Positions 45,095 through 55,362 are shown, counted from the first letter of the stretch. The stretch is 64,000 bases of DNA from CAIVVT01 sp963757265 (GCA_963757265.1 CAVWRA010000010.1:365805-429804); one strand, 5' to 3'. Notes: generated by a model not told the origin, from the sequence alone. Program-made: numbers and translations.

Positions 45095-48000
45095 ATGCGA
45101 CAGGCAACATCCACCGCGCTAGCCGGACTCGTTCTGCTGGCGCTTGTCTCTCTGATTCCCAATACGGCCCGTGCCCAGGACCCGCACGCCACCATCGCGG
45201 GGACGGTGACCGACCCCAGCGGCGCAGTGGTCCCCGGCGCGTCGGTCGAAGTTACCAACAACGCCACCGGCGCAGTCGCCCGGACGGTCGGCAACGAGTC
45301 GGGCGCGTATCGCATTCCCTATCTGCTGCCCGGCCCCTACCGTCTGGCCGCTGCCAAGCCAGGGTTTAAGACATATGTCCGCTCCGATGTCGAGCTGCAC
45401 GTCGCCGAAACGGTCGAACTGAACATCCAGCTGCAGTTGGGCCAATCGAGCGAATCGATCCAGGTGGTGGCCTCTGCGGAGCTGCTGCAGGCGACCGAAG
45501 CCAGCCAGAGCGCAACCATCAGCAAGGCCGAACTGGACGAGATCCCGATCCAGGGCGGCTCGGCGCTGGAGCTGCTGACCTTCGCGCCGGGCATGTCCAA
45601 ACAAGGTGAACTGAGGACTCCCTATCCCGCCTGGAACAACGGGCTCACGATGATCAGCTCCAATGGCGCCGGCCTGGCCCACAACGACATCACGCTGGAT
45701 GGCGTGGCCAACGAGAGCGTCGGAGGTCCGGGGCAGAACGGCGCGGCCAACGGTTACACGCGGCCCGCCATTAGCCTCTCCAGCTACGCGGTCGAGGAGA
45801 TGAAGATCCAGACCAACGTGTACGACGCGACGCAGGGCCACACCTCCGGCGCCGTCTTCAACATGGTCAGCCGCTCCGGCACCAATGCCTTCCACGGCGA
45901 AGCGCACTACCAGTTCTATCCTGCTTCACTGGCCGCCGAGAATCCGTTCAACCGCTACTACGTGTACTACAACAGCGCCGAGCAGTATCGTTGGGGGTTC
46001 TCGCTCGGCGGCCCGGTGCTCCTGCCGAAGATCTACGACGGCCGCAACAAGACCTTCTGGTTCTTTACCATGGAACAGCACCCGTTCAAAACCCCGACAT
46101 CCAGCCAGGACTCAGTCCCGACCGCCGCGGAAAGGCAAGGCGATTTCTCGGCCCTGTTGAACGTGGGTAGCCAATACCAGGTCTACGATCCGCTCTCCAT
46201 CCAGAATCACCCCGACCTCAGCCGCTCGCCATTTCCTGGGAACATAATCCCCGCCAGCCGCATCAGCCCGGTGGCGCCGAATATCTTGAAGTACATCAGT
46301 GAGCCGAACAATACGGCCGGCGTCAGCCCGAATGGCCAGGGCAACTACATCTGGGTCGACCCGCAGGTCAACACCTACGACACCTACAGCACCCGCGGGG
46401 ATCACTACTTCTCCGACCGCCACCGCCTGATGGGCCGCTTCAGTTGGGACCGGTGGTTTGAGGGCTGGGGCGACACCTACGGGAACGGCACCGCCGGCGA
46501 GCGGCAGCTCCGCAGCTCGTATGTGGGCGCGCTCGATGACGTTTTCACCTTCTCGCCGACGGTGGTGCTGGACGTGAAGCTGGGCGTGACCTACCAGAAG
46601 TACGACGACGGCCCGAAGGTCTCCGGCGTGGACTATGGAGCCTTGGGCTTTTCGCAGCAAATGACCAGCCTGATCACGAAACCGAACGCCATCTTTCCGG
46701 ACATCAGCTTCGGCGACGTGTTTGACAACATCGGCGGAACGGCGGGCTACTACGACAACAACACCAATGAGACGCTGGTCGGCACGTTGAGCTGGCAGAA
46801 GGGCAAGCACAGCCTGCGCTTTGGCGCCGAGATCCGCAACTGGCTGGAGGACCATCTCAGCACTTCCGGCGTGGACGCTCCGTTCCTCAATTTCAGTAGC
46901 GCCTACACCAGCGGTCCGCTGCTGACATCGAACCCCGCGCCCGTGGGCCAGGGCTTCGCCTCGTTCCTGCTGGGCGTGCCGAGCAATGCCTCCATGAGCG
47001 TGGCCAGCCCCTTCTCGGCCAACTACAAGTGGGGCGCGCTGTTCATCCAGGACGATTGGAAAGTGACGCCGAAACTGACGCTCAATCTGGGCCTGCGCTG
47101 GGAGCTCGAACTGCCCACCACGGAACGCTACAACCGCATGGAAATCGGCTTCGATCCCAACTCCGCGCCGAGCTTCGCGCCGGCGGCTCAGACGGCCTAT
47201 GCGAACACCGGCTACGCCGCCAATGCCGCGGCGATCGCAGCCGCGGCGAACCTGACCTCTCCCCAGACGGCCATGCTGGCGAGCTGGCTCTCCGGCTTCC
47301 CTTCCTCTTATAAGGTCAGCGGTGGCTACACTTACGCCGGGCCCGGCAACCGCGGCATGTGGCAGACCGACTGGAGGGAGTTCCTGCCGCGCTTCGGACT
47401 GGCCTACCAGCCCGACAACAAGACCGTGATCCGCGGCGGCGCCGGCATCTTCTACGACGCGCTCGGCGTGGGCCGCAACCAGTTGCCGGTTCAGGACGGC
47501 TTCACGCGCAACACCTACATCAACTCGTCGGTGGACGGCGGCGTGAGCTTCGTGAACAGCCTGTATGACCCGTTCCCCAACGGCCTGCTCCCCATGGTCG
47601 GAAGCTCGCTGGGGGCTGATCTGAGCGCCGGCAACGGCATCTTCGTGGGCTATGTCAACGCCAAGGAGCCCTATTCAGTGCACTGGTCGATCGGATTCCA
47701 GCGCGAACTGCCCGCCAAGTTTCTGCTCGACGCCAGCTATGTCGGAACCCGGGGCGTGAATCTACCCGTCACCGACGGCTGCTACATCTCGGGCATTCCC
47801 TGCACCAACCTCGATCTGCTGCCGCAGCGCTACCTTTCGACTTCGCCCGTCTACGACGGCGACAATCTCGCCGTGCTCACCGCGCGCGTCCCCAATCCTT
47901 ACGCCGGCCTGAGCGCCCTGCCGAACCTGAACGGCGCCACCACGACCCTCATGCAGCTGCTCCAGCCCTACAGCCAGTTCAGCGGCATTGAAGCCGTCAC

Positions 48001-48703
48001 CACCGGCGGCACGAGCATGTTCCACTCCCTGCAGTCGCGCCTCGAGCGCCGCTTCAACCGCGGCTTCACCGTCTCGGGCAACTTCACCTGGCAGCGCGAA
48101 ATGGACCGCACCATCTACCTTAACGGCGGCGACCCGCATCCCACCAACATGATCAACGGCGCCGACCCCGGCCTCGTGTTCAACGCCATCTTCGTGTACG
48201 AGCTGCCGTTCGGCAACGGCCGGCGGTTCGGCAGCTCCTGGCACGGTCCGCTGAACTGGGCGCTCGGCGAGTGGCAGATTTCGGGCACCACGAAGTGGCA
48301 GCAGGGCTTTCCGGTTTCGCTCACTGACCTGTTACTGATGCCCGGCGAGACGCTGCGCGACCTCAACGGCCAGCGCGACCCGAACAACTTCTTCAACGTC
48401 GCGGCGCTGAACACTGATACGTCCCTGCAACCGGCCTGGGACCATCTGCGGACGCTGCCACAGTCGGTCAGTTACCTGCGCGGCCCCGCCATGTGGACCT
48501 CGGACGGCGCGGTCAGCAAGAAGGTGACCATCGCGGAGCGGGTCAAGGGCGAGTTCCGCTTCGAGAGCTACAACGCGATGAACCACCCCAACCTCTGGCC
48601 GTGGATGACAATCGACTCCGCCAACCCGTACGGCGCGCAATACAACCGCAAGTACAACGGCTTGCCGCGCACGTTCGAGTTCAGCCTGAGGACCACGTTC
48701 TAA
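45095..48703 (+). CDS. TonB-dependent receptor with carboxypeptidase-regulatory-like domain
   Basis: 1202 residues, complete. Signal peptide to ~27; a beta-sandwich (~30-120: ATIAGTVTDPSGAVVPGASV, GAYRIPYLLPGPYRL) typical of CarboxypepD_reg; plug (~125-260); large beta-barrel to the C-terminus ending RTFEFSLRTTF. It imports an unknown, probably carbohydrate-derived, ligand across the outer membrane. Strong GGAGG before ATG. It stands divergent from its probable regulator and upstream of a glycosidase-like gene and a Gfo/Idh/MocA oxidoreductase, which suggests a small sugar-utilisation locus. Confidence 0.9.
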   Translation: MRQATSTALAGLVLLALVSLIPNTARAQDPHATIAGTVTDPSGAVVPGASVEVTNNATGAVARTVGNESGAYRIPYLLPGPYRLAAAKPGFKTYVRSDVELHVAETVELNIQLQLGQSSESIQVVASAELLQATEASQSATISKAELDEIPIQGGSALELLTFAPGMSKQGELRTPYPAWNNGLTMISSNGAGLAHNDITLDGVANESVGGPGQNGAANGYTRPAISLSSYAVEEMKIQTNVYDATQGHTSGAVFNMVSRSGTNAFHGEAHYQFYPASLAAENPFNRYYVYYNSAEQYRWGFSLGGPVLLPKIYDGRNKTFWFFTMEQHPFKTPTSSQDSVPTAAERQGDFSALLNVGSQYQVYDPLSIQNHPDLSRSPFPGNIIPASRISPVAPNILKYISEPNNTAGVSPNGQGNYIWVDPQVNTYDTYSTRGDHYFSDRHRLMGRFSWDRWFEGWGDTYGNGTAGERQLRSSYVGALDDVFTFSPTVVLDVKLGVTYQKYDDGPKVSGVDYGALGFSQQMTSLITKPNAIFPDISFGDVFDNIGGTAGYYDNNTNETLVGTLSWQKGKHSLRFGAEIRNWLEDHLSTSGVDAPFLNFSSAYTSGPLLTSNPAPVGQGFASFLLGVPSNASMSVASPFSANYKWGALFIQDDWKVTPKLTLNLGLRWELELPTTERYNRMEIGFDPNSAPSFAPAAQTAYANTGYAANAAAIAAAANLTSPQTAMLASWLSGFPSSYKVSGGYTYAGPGNRGMWQTDWREFLPRFGLAYQPDNKTVIRGGAGIFYDALGVGRNQLPVQDGFTRNTYINSSVDGGVSFVNSLYDPFPNGLLPMVGSSLGADLSAGNGIFVGYVNAKEPYSVHWSIGFQRELPAKFLLDASYVGTRGVNLPVTDGCYISGIPCTNLDLLPQRYLSTSPVYDGDNLAVLTARVPNPYAGLSALPNLNGATTTLMQLLQPYSQFSGIEAVTTGGTSMFHSLQSRLERRFNRGFTVSGNFTWQREMDRTIYLNGGDPHPTNMINGADPGLVFNAIFVYELPFGNGRRFGSSWHGPLNWALGEWQISGTTKWQQGFPVSLTDLLLMPGETLRDLNGQRDPNNFFNVAALNTDTSLQPAWDHLRTLPQSVSYLRGPAMWTSDGAVSKKVTIAERVKGEFRFESYNAMNHPNLWPWMTIDSANPYGAQYNRKYNGLPRTFEFSLRTTF

Positions 48704-48832
48704 TGGCTGCGGATGCGGCACAGCCGAGAGGCAATCGCCGGCCGCGCCCCGGTGCGGCGGCAGACGAAATAAGCGTACGCAGCAGGCCAAGCTGACCCCG
48801 CGCCGGGCTTGGCCTGCCATTTTCGAGGTCGC

Positions 48833-50389
48833 ATGAAACGACTCTGTCTGCGTCTTGCCTTGCTCCTCCCCGCCGGACTGCTCATCGCTCTGGCGGGCTC
48901 CGAAGGCACCGAAGATAACTTCCTGCCATGGGAGGGAGGCGCCGCCTACTACGGACGGTGGGTGAACGGCCCGCCGTCCGATCCGAGCTTCATCCCGATC
49001 AGCGTCTGGTATCAGCGCCCGAGCAACGCTGCCCGGTACAAGTCCATCGGAGTGAATCTGTACATCGGTCCGATCGAGGTCAGTCCCGGAGAGAGCGTGG
49101 ATGCGCTGAACCGCGCTGGCATGGCTGTCATCGCAGTGCGAAACGAGCCCGCGGCCTCGCGCCCGAATGAGCGCCTCGTGCGCGGGTGGTTTCTCCTCGA
49201 CGAGCCGGACAATGCGCAGGAGAAACCGGGCCGAGGCTACGGCGCCTGCCTCTACCCCGGCGCGGTGATGAAAGGCTATAAGGAGATCCGCGCCGCGGAT
49301 CCCACCCGCCCCGTGCTGCTGAATCTGGGGCAGGCTGTCGCGAATGAAGGCTGGGTTGGCCGGGGCGATGCGTGCGCTGGTCACTGGGAACACTACCCGC
49401 AATACGCCGAGGCGGCGGACATCGTGGGGTTCGACGTCTATCCGGTTAATGGCAAGTTGCCGCTGTGGTTTGTGGGCCAGGGCATCGATCGCCTGCGCGG
49501 GTGGGCGCGCTTCCGCAAACCGGTGTTCAGCTATATCGAAACCTCCTCGTTCGACGGAGGCCCCAAGCCATCGCCGTCCGACATGAAGTCAGAGGTGTGG
49601 ATGTCGATCATCCACGGCGCGATGGGCATCGGCTACTTCTGCCATCAATTCAAGCCCACGTTCAATGACGCCGCCCCGCTGGATGACCCGCCGGTACGCG
49701 AGGCGCTGGCGTCGCTCAACGCCCAGATCCACGCGCTGGCCCCTGTTCTGAACACGCCTTCGGTGGCGAACGGCGTCACGGTGACGTCGTCGTCAAGCGA
49801 TGTTCCCGTCGACTACATGCTCAAGCGCCACGCCGGAGCGACCTACCTGCTCGCCGTGGCGGCGCGTCCGGGCGGCCCCATTCAGGCCGCGTTCAATTTG
49901 CGCGACTGCCACGCGTCCATCACCGCAGAAGTGTTGGGCGAGGCGCGAACCATCGAGGTGCGCGGCGGGAAGCTCGAGGACAGATTCGGCACCTACCAGG
50001 TGCACCTGTATCGCTTGCCATTCGTGCCGGGCGGTAAGCGGGGGCCTGACAGGCGGGAGGAATCCATGCGAACCAGGCGCACAACTCGCGGCCCTGCCTG
50101 GGAAGCGAAGACAGGTATTCCCGGGGCGCTGGAAACGGCGTCGCCGGCAGCCCGCATCGATGGTGCTCCGACCGCCTGTTGCGCGGCCGCGGAAGCATGC
50201 AGGGGTAGTCTCGATCCCCAGTCTCTTGCGATCTTCAACGCGGATCGCAAGGCCTGGGAGGTGGTGCCTGGAGAGTACACGTTCTACGCCGGCGGTTCTT
50301 CCGTCAACACGCCGCTTCACGCGGTCCTGCGACTCGCCGGTGCGAGTATTCCCGAACCGCGAGCAGCCGGCCACGGCGGGCACGAATAA
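48833..50389 (+). CDS. Glycosidase-like TIM-barrel protein with a GH3-tail C-terminal fusion
   Basis: 518 residues. Signal peptide to ~22. Residues ~30-400 look like a glycoside-hydrolase-type barrel: NLYIGPIEVSPGE, RGWFLLDEPDN, ADIVGFDVYPVNG, PVFSYIETSSFDGG and IHGAMGIGYFCHQF, with a plausible acid at DEPD and another at YIETS. A natural end would be at VHLYRLP (~400). After ~65 residues of low-quality sequence, residues ~465-505 read SLAIFNADRKAWEVVPGEYT then FYAGGSS, which is the C-terminal fibronectin-like piece of GH3 beta-glucosidases. The fusion looks accidental, from deletion of most of a GH3 gene. Confidence 0.65.
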   Translation: MKRLCLRLALLLPAGLLIALAGSEGTEDNFLPWEGGAAYYGRWVNGPPSDPSFIPISVWYQRPSNAARYKSIGVNLYIGPIEVSPGESVDALNRAGMAVIAVRNEPAASRPNERLVRGWFLLDEPDNAQEKPGRGYGACLYPGAVMKGYKEIRAADPTRPVLLNLGQAVANEGWVGRGDACAGHWEHYPQYAEAADIVGFDVYPVNGKLPLWFVGQGIDRLRGWARFRKPVFSYIETSSFDGGPKPSPSDMKSEVWMSIIHGAMGIGYFCHQFKPTFNDAAPLDDPPVREALASLNAQIHALAPVLNTPSVANGVTVTSSSSDVPVDYMLKRHAGATYLLAVAARPGGPIQAAFNLRDCHASITAEVLGEARTIEVRGGKLEDRFGTYQVHLYRLPFVPGGKRGPDRREESMRTRRTTRGPAWEAKTGIPGALETASPAARIDGAPTACCAAAEACRGSLDPQSLAIFNADRKAWEVVPGEYTFYAGGSSVNTPLHAVLRLAGASIPEPRAAGHGGHE

Positions 50390-50428
50390 CGACTGGGCCT
50401 GCGCCGCGCAGGCCGTACAGGAGGGCTC

Positions 50429-51637
50429 ATGGATTCACGCCGCACGTTCGCCAAGAAGGCCGCTGGATTTGCGCTGGCGAGTTCGCGGGTTCTCGGCGCC
50501 AACGACCGCATCCGCATCGGCATGATCGGCCCCGGCTTCCGGGGTCTCCAGTTGATCTGGTCGATGCGCGATCCGAACACCGAGTTCGGGGCTTTTGCCG
50601 ATGCCTGGTCCGGCCGCTTCGGCCCGGCGAAGGAGATGGCCAAAGCGCCGCATGCGGCGGCGTACATGGACTATCGCCGCCTGCTCGACGACCGGTCCAT
50701 CGACGCCGTCATCATCGCCACGCCCCAGCACCTGCACTGTGAGCACTTCGTGGCCTCCCTCCAGGCCGGCAAACACGTCTACCAGGAGAAGACGCTGGCG
50801 TTCTCTGTGAGGCATGCCAAGAGCATGCGAAGGGCCCGACTGAATGCCCCCAAGCTGGTCGTCCAGATCGGGCACCAGGACTGTTCCTCCGGGCACGTTG
50901 CCGAGGCTCTGGGCATCGTGCACGGCGGCAAGATGGGTAAGATCACGGAAATCCACTCGCACATGTACCGCAACACGCCGCATGGGAAGCCGCAGTGGGC
51001 CCGCCCCATCCCGCCGGACATGACTTCAGACACCGTCGACTGGAAGGCTTTCCTGGGAGAGAACCCGGACCGTCCTTTCGAAGCCAATCGCTTCCTGAAC
51101 TGGCGTTTCTTCTGGGACTATTCGGGCGGCAACTACTACGAGAACATGTCGCACCAGGTGTGTTTTTGGTACCGCATCCTAGGGCTGCGGATTCCGACTC
51201 GGGTGGTCGCCAACGGTGGCGTCTTTCTCTGGAAGGACGGACGAGAAGTGCCCGATACGATGCACGCGGCGATGGTTCACTCCGAGGATCTGATGTTCAC
51301 CTGGGACTCGGCCTTCGGCAACGACGAACTGAGCACGACCGAGAGCGTCCTCGGCACAGACGGCACGATATTCCGCGGCGAGCAGGTGCGCTACGCTCCG
51401 CAGAAAGTAAATCTGCCGCAGGCTGGCGAGATCCTGGGCAAGGCGATCGATCACGGCCAGCAGCACCTCGACATTGCGCATGTACAGAACTTCCTGGATT
51501 GCATCCGCTCAGGCAAGGAGCCGAACTGTCCCTTCGAACTGGGTTTCCGGGTTTCGATGGCCTGCCGCATGGCCGTGGACAGCTACCGGCAGGAACGATT
51601 CCTCCAATGGAACGCAGCGAAGGAGGAGATCTTGTAG
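50429..51637 (+). CDS. Gfo/Idh/MocA family oxidoreductase
   Basis: 402 residues, AGGAGGG before ATG. Short Tat-like leader (MDSRRTFAKKAAGFALASS) without a long hydrophobic core, then the Rossmann domain (IRIGMIGPGFRGLQL; DAVIIATPQHLHCEH; GKHVYQEKTLA with the conserved Glu-Lys) and the alpha/beta C-domain (WDYSGGNYYENMSHQVCFW; HSEDLMFTWDS). Such exported members act on sugars or sugar derivatives and often cooperate with DUF1080 or xylose-isomerase-like proteins. Operon-like position after the glycosidase-like gene. Confidence 0.85.
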   Translation: MDSRRTFAKKAAGFALASSRVLGANDRIRIGMIGPGFRGLQLIWSMRDPNTEFGAFADAWSGRFGPAKEMAKAPHAAAYMDYRRLLDDRSIDAVIIATPQHLHCEHFVASLQAGKHVYQEKTLAFSVRHAKSMRRARLNAPKLVVQIGHQDCSSGHVAEALGIVHGGKMGKITEIHSHMYRNTPHGKPQWARPIPPDMTSDTVDWKAFLGENPDRPFEANRFLNWRFFWDYSGGNYYENMSHQVCFWYRILGLRIPTRVVANGGVFLWKDGREVPDTMHAAMVHSEDLMFTWDSAFGNDELSTTESVLGTDGTIFRGEQVRYAPQKVNLPQAGEILGKAIDHGQQHLDIAHVQNFLDCIRSGKEPNCPFELGFRVSMACRMAVDSYRQERFLQWNAAKEEIL

Positions 51638-52794
51638 AGTTGCACTCCGGCACCCTGCGCGTGGCTTCCGATCTTTATCTGTTGAAACTGTCCGAGGACG
51701 TCCGGCCTGTGGGGGAACCAAAGCGCAGCACGTTTTGGCAAAAACGGACGGATGAGCCGGCCTGGTGTCCCGACGGAAACTCGATCCTGTTCACATCGGG
51801 TGATCTATGGGGCAATAGTGGCGCGTGACAGACGGCCATTCGCGGAGCCGCGCGACGACCAGGAGAACCTGAGGCTGCCATTCGGCGGGGAAAGCAACGC
51901 GCCCATGCCGGCGATCTCCCGGCAGGGTCGCGTGGCTTACGTGCAGAGTGTCTCGAGTGCGAACATCTAGCGCCTGGAACTGGGTGGGAGCCAGCGGGCG
52001 GCCAAGATGCCGATGAGCTCCACGCGCCTGGACCACGTCCCGCAGTTCTCGCCGGACGGCAAGCGCGTCGCCTTCGCTTCGCAACGCTCCGGCAGCCACG
52101 AGATCCGGGTGTGCGTTGCCGACGGATCGAGCGTGAGCCGCTGACCTCCTTCGGCGGCCCGTACGTAGCAGACCCTGCCTGGTCCCCGGACGGACGACGC
52201 ATCGCTTTCACCGCCTGCCCCGGCGGGAGCTGCGAAATCTACACAGTCAGCGCGGACGGAGGAAAGCCGGAGCGTTTGCGCGGCGCTCAGCGTGGAGATG
52301 TGTCTGGTTCGTGGTCGCGCGACAGCAAGTGGATCTACTTCGTCTCCGAACCGAGTGGAAAGAGCCAGTTGTGGAAAGTCTCTGCCGACGGGGGAGACCC
52401 GGTGCAGATCACGAAACAAGTCTGCGGCAGTGGCGCGGTTGAATTCCCCGACGGAAGATTCGTTTACTACTCGCTCGCGTCGGAGGACGGGGGGGAGAAC
52501 ACCGTATTGTGGCGAGTTCCGGCGGAAGGGGGCGAGGAGATCCGGATCACTGGCGGCGTATGCCTCCAGTGTTTCGCGGTGGTCAAAAGCGGGGTCTACT
52601 TCTTCTCGGGCTGGGAGAATCCCTCGATCCAGCGATACGACTTCGCCACGCGCAAGGTCGAGACCGCCGCAAAGGTCGAGGGGAAACTGGCATGGGGCTT
52701 GACCGTGTCCCCCGACAGCCGGTACCTCCTGTACTCGGTATATGGAAGTGAAGGAGGCCAGAACAACCTGATGATGGTGGAGAAGTTCCGGTGA
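51638..52794 (+). pseudogene. TolB/PD40 beta-propeller pseudogene
   Basis: Continuous similarity to the PD40 propeller half of acidobacterial winged-helix-TolB regulators, but broken by TGA 51826, TAG 51968 and a frame change near 52142. Readable parts: DLYLLKLSEDVRPVGEP; DHVPQFSPDGKRVAFASQRS; DPAWSPDGRRIAF; SWSRDSKWIYFVSEPSG; ending SPDSRYLLYSVYG and LMMVEKFR. The DNA-binding N-terminus is missing. The last segment is open from 52111, but its start is not natural. Confidence 0.75.
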
Positions 52795-52920
52795 GGGGCG
52801 AGGCGGAGGCTGGCGCCTGATTCCGCGCCGTTCTCACAGAAAGGCAGTCCCGGCACTGCAAACTAGAGTCCAAGTGGTGTGTAGTCGGGGATTCGGAAGA
52901 CTGGTGCTCGCAAAGTGGGG

Positions 52921-52940
52921 CTTCCGGAAAGTGACTTTCG
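52921..52940 (+). repeat. Dispersed quasi-palindromic site (copy 6), left end of second integrase
   Basis: CTTCCGGAAAGTGACTTTCG, just 3' of the broken integrase gene. It resembles the right-end copy TCCGGAAACGGCACTTTTCG in the same orientation. Confidence 0.4.
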
Positions 52941-52948
52941 AGGCGGCG

Positions 52949-53886
52949 CTAAGGCTCCAGGCCGATGTGATCATTGACGGCGAGCCGCAGCCGCTGTTTG
53001 CAGCCCAGGTACCGCTCGGTCGTGTCCACCGAGGAATGCTTCAGGAGGAACTGGATCTGCTCAAGCTCCCCGCCGGCGGTGTGGCGGAGCCTCGCGCAGG
53101 TACGCCTGCGGTCGTGCGGTGACAACTTGGGAATGCCGACGGCGTTGGCGAAACGTTTCACCACGTGCCAGACCACCTTCTCGGTGATGCCCTCGCCCCA
53201 AACCGATCCTGTCTGCCTGACGCACCGCAAAACCCTGCCCTCGATGATCGGAACCGAGGTCACCCAACCGTCAACGGCCGACTTGACCCAATCCGGAACA
53301 GGGACGGTGCGAACATGAGCGGCCTTGCCGATTAAATCGACGATGACCCAGTGATCCTCTCTTTGCTGGTGATGATCCAGTCGGAGGCCGGCTACCTCGC
53401 CCTTCCGCAGCCCGCAACCGAGCAGCAAGGCCAGGATTGCCCGATCCCGACGGCCCTTGAGGCTTTGCACGTCGGGGCCTGCAGCATGGACCGGCTCTGC
53501 TCGGCGGTCAGCCAGTTTCCGAGCCGCACGCCGATTCGCTTGGCGCCCCTCATGCGCCAAATCCCGGCAGCCAGTTCGGGGCTGAGCAAGCCGGTATCGG
53601 CGGCCTCGTAGGCGAGCCAGCGCACAGCCGCCAGGCGCAGGTTGATCGTCGCCGGGGCAAGGCGACGGGATTCCAGTTCGGGACGGTGGCGCAGCACGAC
53701 GGTCTTGCTGAACGCCAGCCTTGGTTCCGAGCAGTACCAGGTCACGAAATCGTCGATGGCGAATTCATACCCACGCTTCGATTCTGGCGAGCCGAGCGTA
53801 TTGAGCACCGCCCCTTTGGCGTAGTCCAGGTCCGGAAGCCGCAGAACCCGTTTAGGCGTCTTCTTTTTCCTGCTTGGTTTCTTCAT
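52949..53886 (-). pseudogene. Second tyrosine recombinase, frameshifted
   Basis: ATG 53886 opens MKKPSRKKKTPKRVLRLPDL; the core-binding half reads to NWLTAEQSRSMLQAPT, where the frame is lost near 53470. The catalytic half continues in another frame (RDRAILALLLGCGLRKGE with the first Arg; SPHDRRRTCARL; HSSVDTTERYLG with the Tyr). The usual HxLR and GH motifs are altered to HDRR and KH. The gene is single, with no RitB or RitC partner, and is flanked on both sides by the dispersed TCCGGAAA site. Inactive unless the frameshift is a sequencing error. Confidence 0.75.
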
Positions 53887-54080
53887 ACCGCGGCCCTCCC
53901 GCCACCGGACCATATTGGCCGAGGCAGGCGGTGCACGGCGAGCGGGACTCTGGGCGGGATTATCGGGAACGGGAGAGGATTCTGGACGGCATCCTTGGCG
54001 AAGCCGCACGGCTCGCAAATTGGGTCTTCGTCGAATAGGGCCCCGATTTCGCCGCCCGGATCGTGATGGGACACCCCCAA

Positions 54081-54108
54081 TGTCCGGAAACGGCACTTTT
54101 CGTCCACG
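54081..54108 (+). repeat. Dispersed quasi-palindromic site (copy 7), right end of second integrase
   Basis: TGTCCGGAAACGGCACTTTT, then CGTCCACG. It lies 195 bases upstream of the broken integrase start and is the closest match to the site at 33564. Confidence 0.45.
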
Positions 54109-54184
54109 ACCCTCGGACTCGCACGCAGGCATCGGGGGGGCGCTTCAACCAGAGTCCCGGGGCGGAAGAAGTCTATATTGAATT

Positions 54185-54529
54185 GTGGGAATTTCGTGGC
54201 GACTCACTCTGGCGATTGGGCTGGCCCTGGTGCTGGCGATCGCGGGCACCTTCATTTTCGCCTCCAGGGCCGCCCGCCGGGCGCGGCAGATCCGCACGGA
54301 AAATGAACCCATCCATGCATGGATGTCGGTCCCATTTATCGCCCATACCCACCATGTCCCTGCCTCCGTGCTGTTTCAAGCGATTGGGGTTCAACCGCGG
54401 GCGCCGCAGGACCGGCGATCACTTCGCCACATCGCTCGCGATCTGAACCGCCCCGTGCCTGAACTGATAGCCCAACTGCAACGCGCCATCGATGCCGCCG
54501 CACAACCACCAGGCGGCCAACCGCGATGA
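54185..54529 (+). CDS. Small membrane protein coupled to DedA
   Basis: 114 residues from a GTG start. One N-terminal membrane helix (about 5-27), a basic stretch (RAARRARQIR) and a ~80-residue soluble part (HTHHVPASVLFQAIGVQPRAPQDRRSLRHIARDLNRPVPELIAQL) that resembles a short helical DNA- or partner-binding module. Its stop overlaps the DedA start by four bases, so the two are co-translated. The function is unknown. The start is uncertain, with no clear ribosome-binding site. Confidence 0.6.
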   Translation: MGISWRLTLAIGLALVLAIAGTFIFASRAARRARQIRTENEPIHAWMSVPFIAHTHHVPASVLFQAIGVQPRAPQDRRSLRHIARDLNRPVPELIAQLQRAIDAAAQPPGGQPR

Positions 54530-55125
54530 ACGATCAGCTCCTCGCGGCGGTTTCACTGTACGGCACGCCGGCCCTTTGCGGCATCGTGGCCATTGCGGCC
54601 ATCGGAGTGCCGCTGCCCATCACGCTGCTTCTGATTGTCGCGGGCTCGATGATTTCGCAGGGCGCCATGGACCTGTGGTGGGCGATGGGCGCGGCCGGCG
54701 CCGGTTCAATCCTCGGCGATCAGGTGGGCTACGCCATCGGGCGATGGGCCGGGCCGTCCGCGGTGACAAGACTCAGCGGCCTGTTCGGAGGGCGCGCCAG
54801 GCTCGAGGCCGTGGAAGCCAAAGCGAAAGCCTGGGGCGGCCCGGGCATCTTTATCACCCGCTGGCTGCTGAGTCCTCTGGGACCCGTGATCAATCTGGCC
54901 AGCGGCACGGCCGGCTACCCGTGGCACCGATTCCTTTTCTGGGACGCCTTAGGTGAGATCACGGGGGTTGTAGTCTTCATCTCTTTGGGGCGGATTTTCA
55001 GCGATAGCGTGATGGCCCTGTACGCGGTTCTGGGTGACCTGACATGGGCGATTGCGGCACTGCTGGCGGCCATCGTTCTCGGATATCTGCTGGTGACGTA
55101 TCTGCGCCGGGCGCGGGTTTCGTAA
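54526..55125 (+). CDS. DedA-family membrane protein
   Basis: 199 residues with 5-6 hydrophobic segments. DedA/VTT signatures: VPLPITLLLIVAGSMISQG at the re-entrant loop, GSILGDQVGYAIGRWAG, and RWLLSPLGPVINLASG with the conserved Arg. Family members are undecaprenyl-phosphate or phosphatidyl-lipid flippases. Coupled by ATGA overlap with the small membrane protein before it. Confidence 0.85.
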   Translation: MNDQLLAAVSLYGTPALCGIVAIAAIGVPLPITLLLIVAGSMISQGAMDLWWAMGAAGAGSILGDQVGYAIGRWAGPSAVTRLSGLFGGRARLEAVEAKAKAWGGPGIFITRWLLSPLGPVINLASGTAGYPWHRFLFWDALGEITGVVVFISLGRIFSDSVMALYAVLGDLTWAIAALLAAIVLGYLLVTYLRRARVS

Positions 55126-55362
55126 GCCCCGCTTCGCTCGGAGACGCTCCACGATCGGCCATTCGGAAAGTGGCGCCGGGCACGACCATCTACACATCGG
55201 CAATCGTCTTTGTCGAGGGCGTTAACCGGCGATATCGACACGGTCGCCAACTCACCAGAGTTCAAACCCTGTTCAGCGAATTGTCAGGCGGCTTAACCTT
55301 CAACCATCCCTCCGACGAGAATCACCAATATTGATTTGTTTATTCACTTCAAGCGTTCAATT

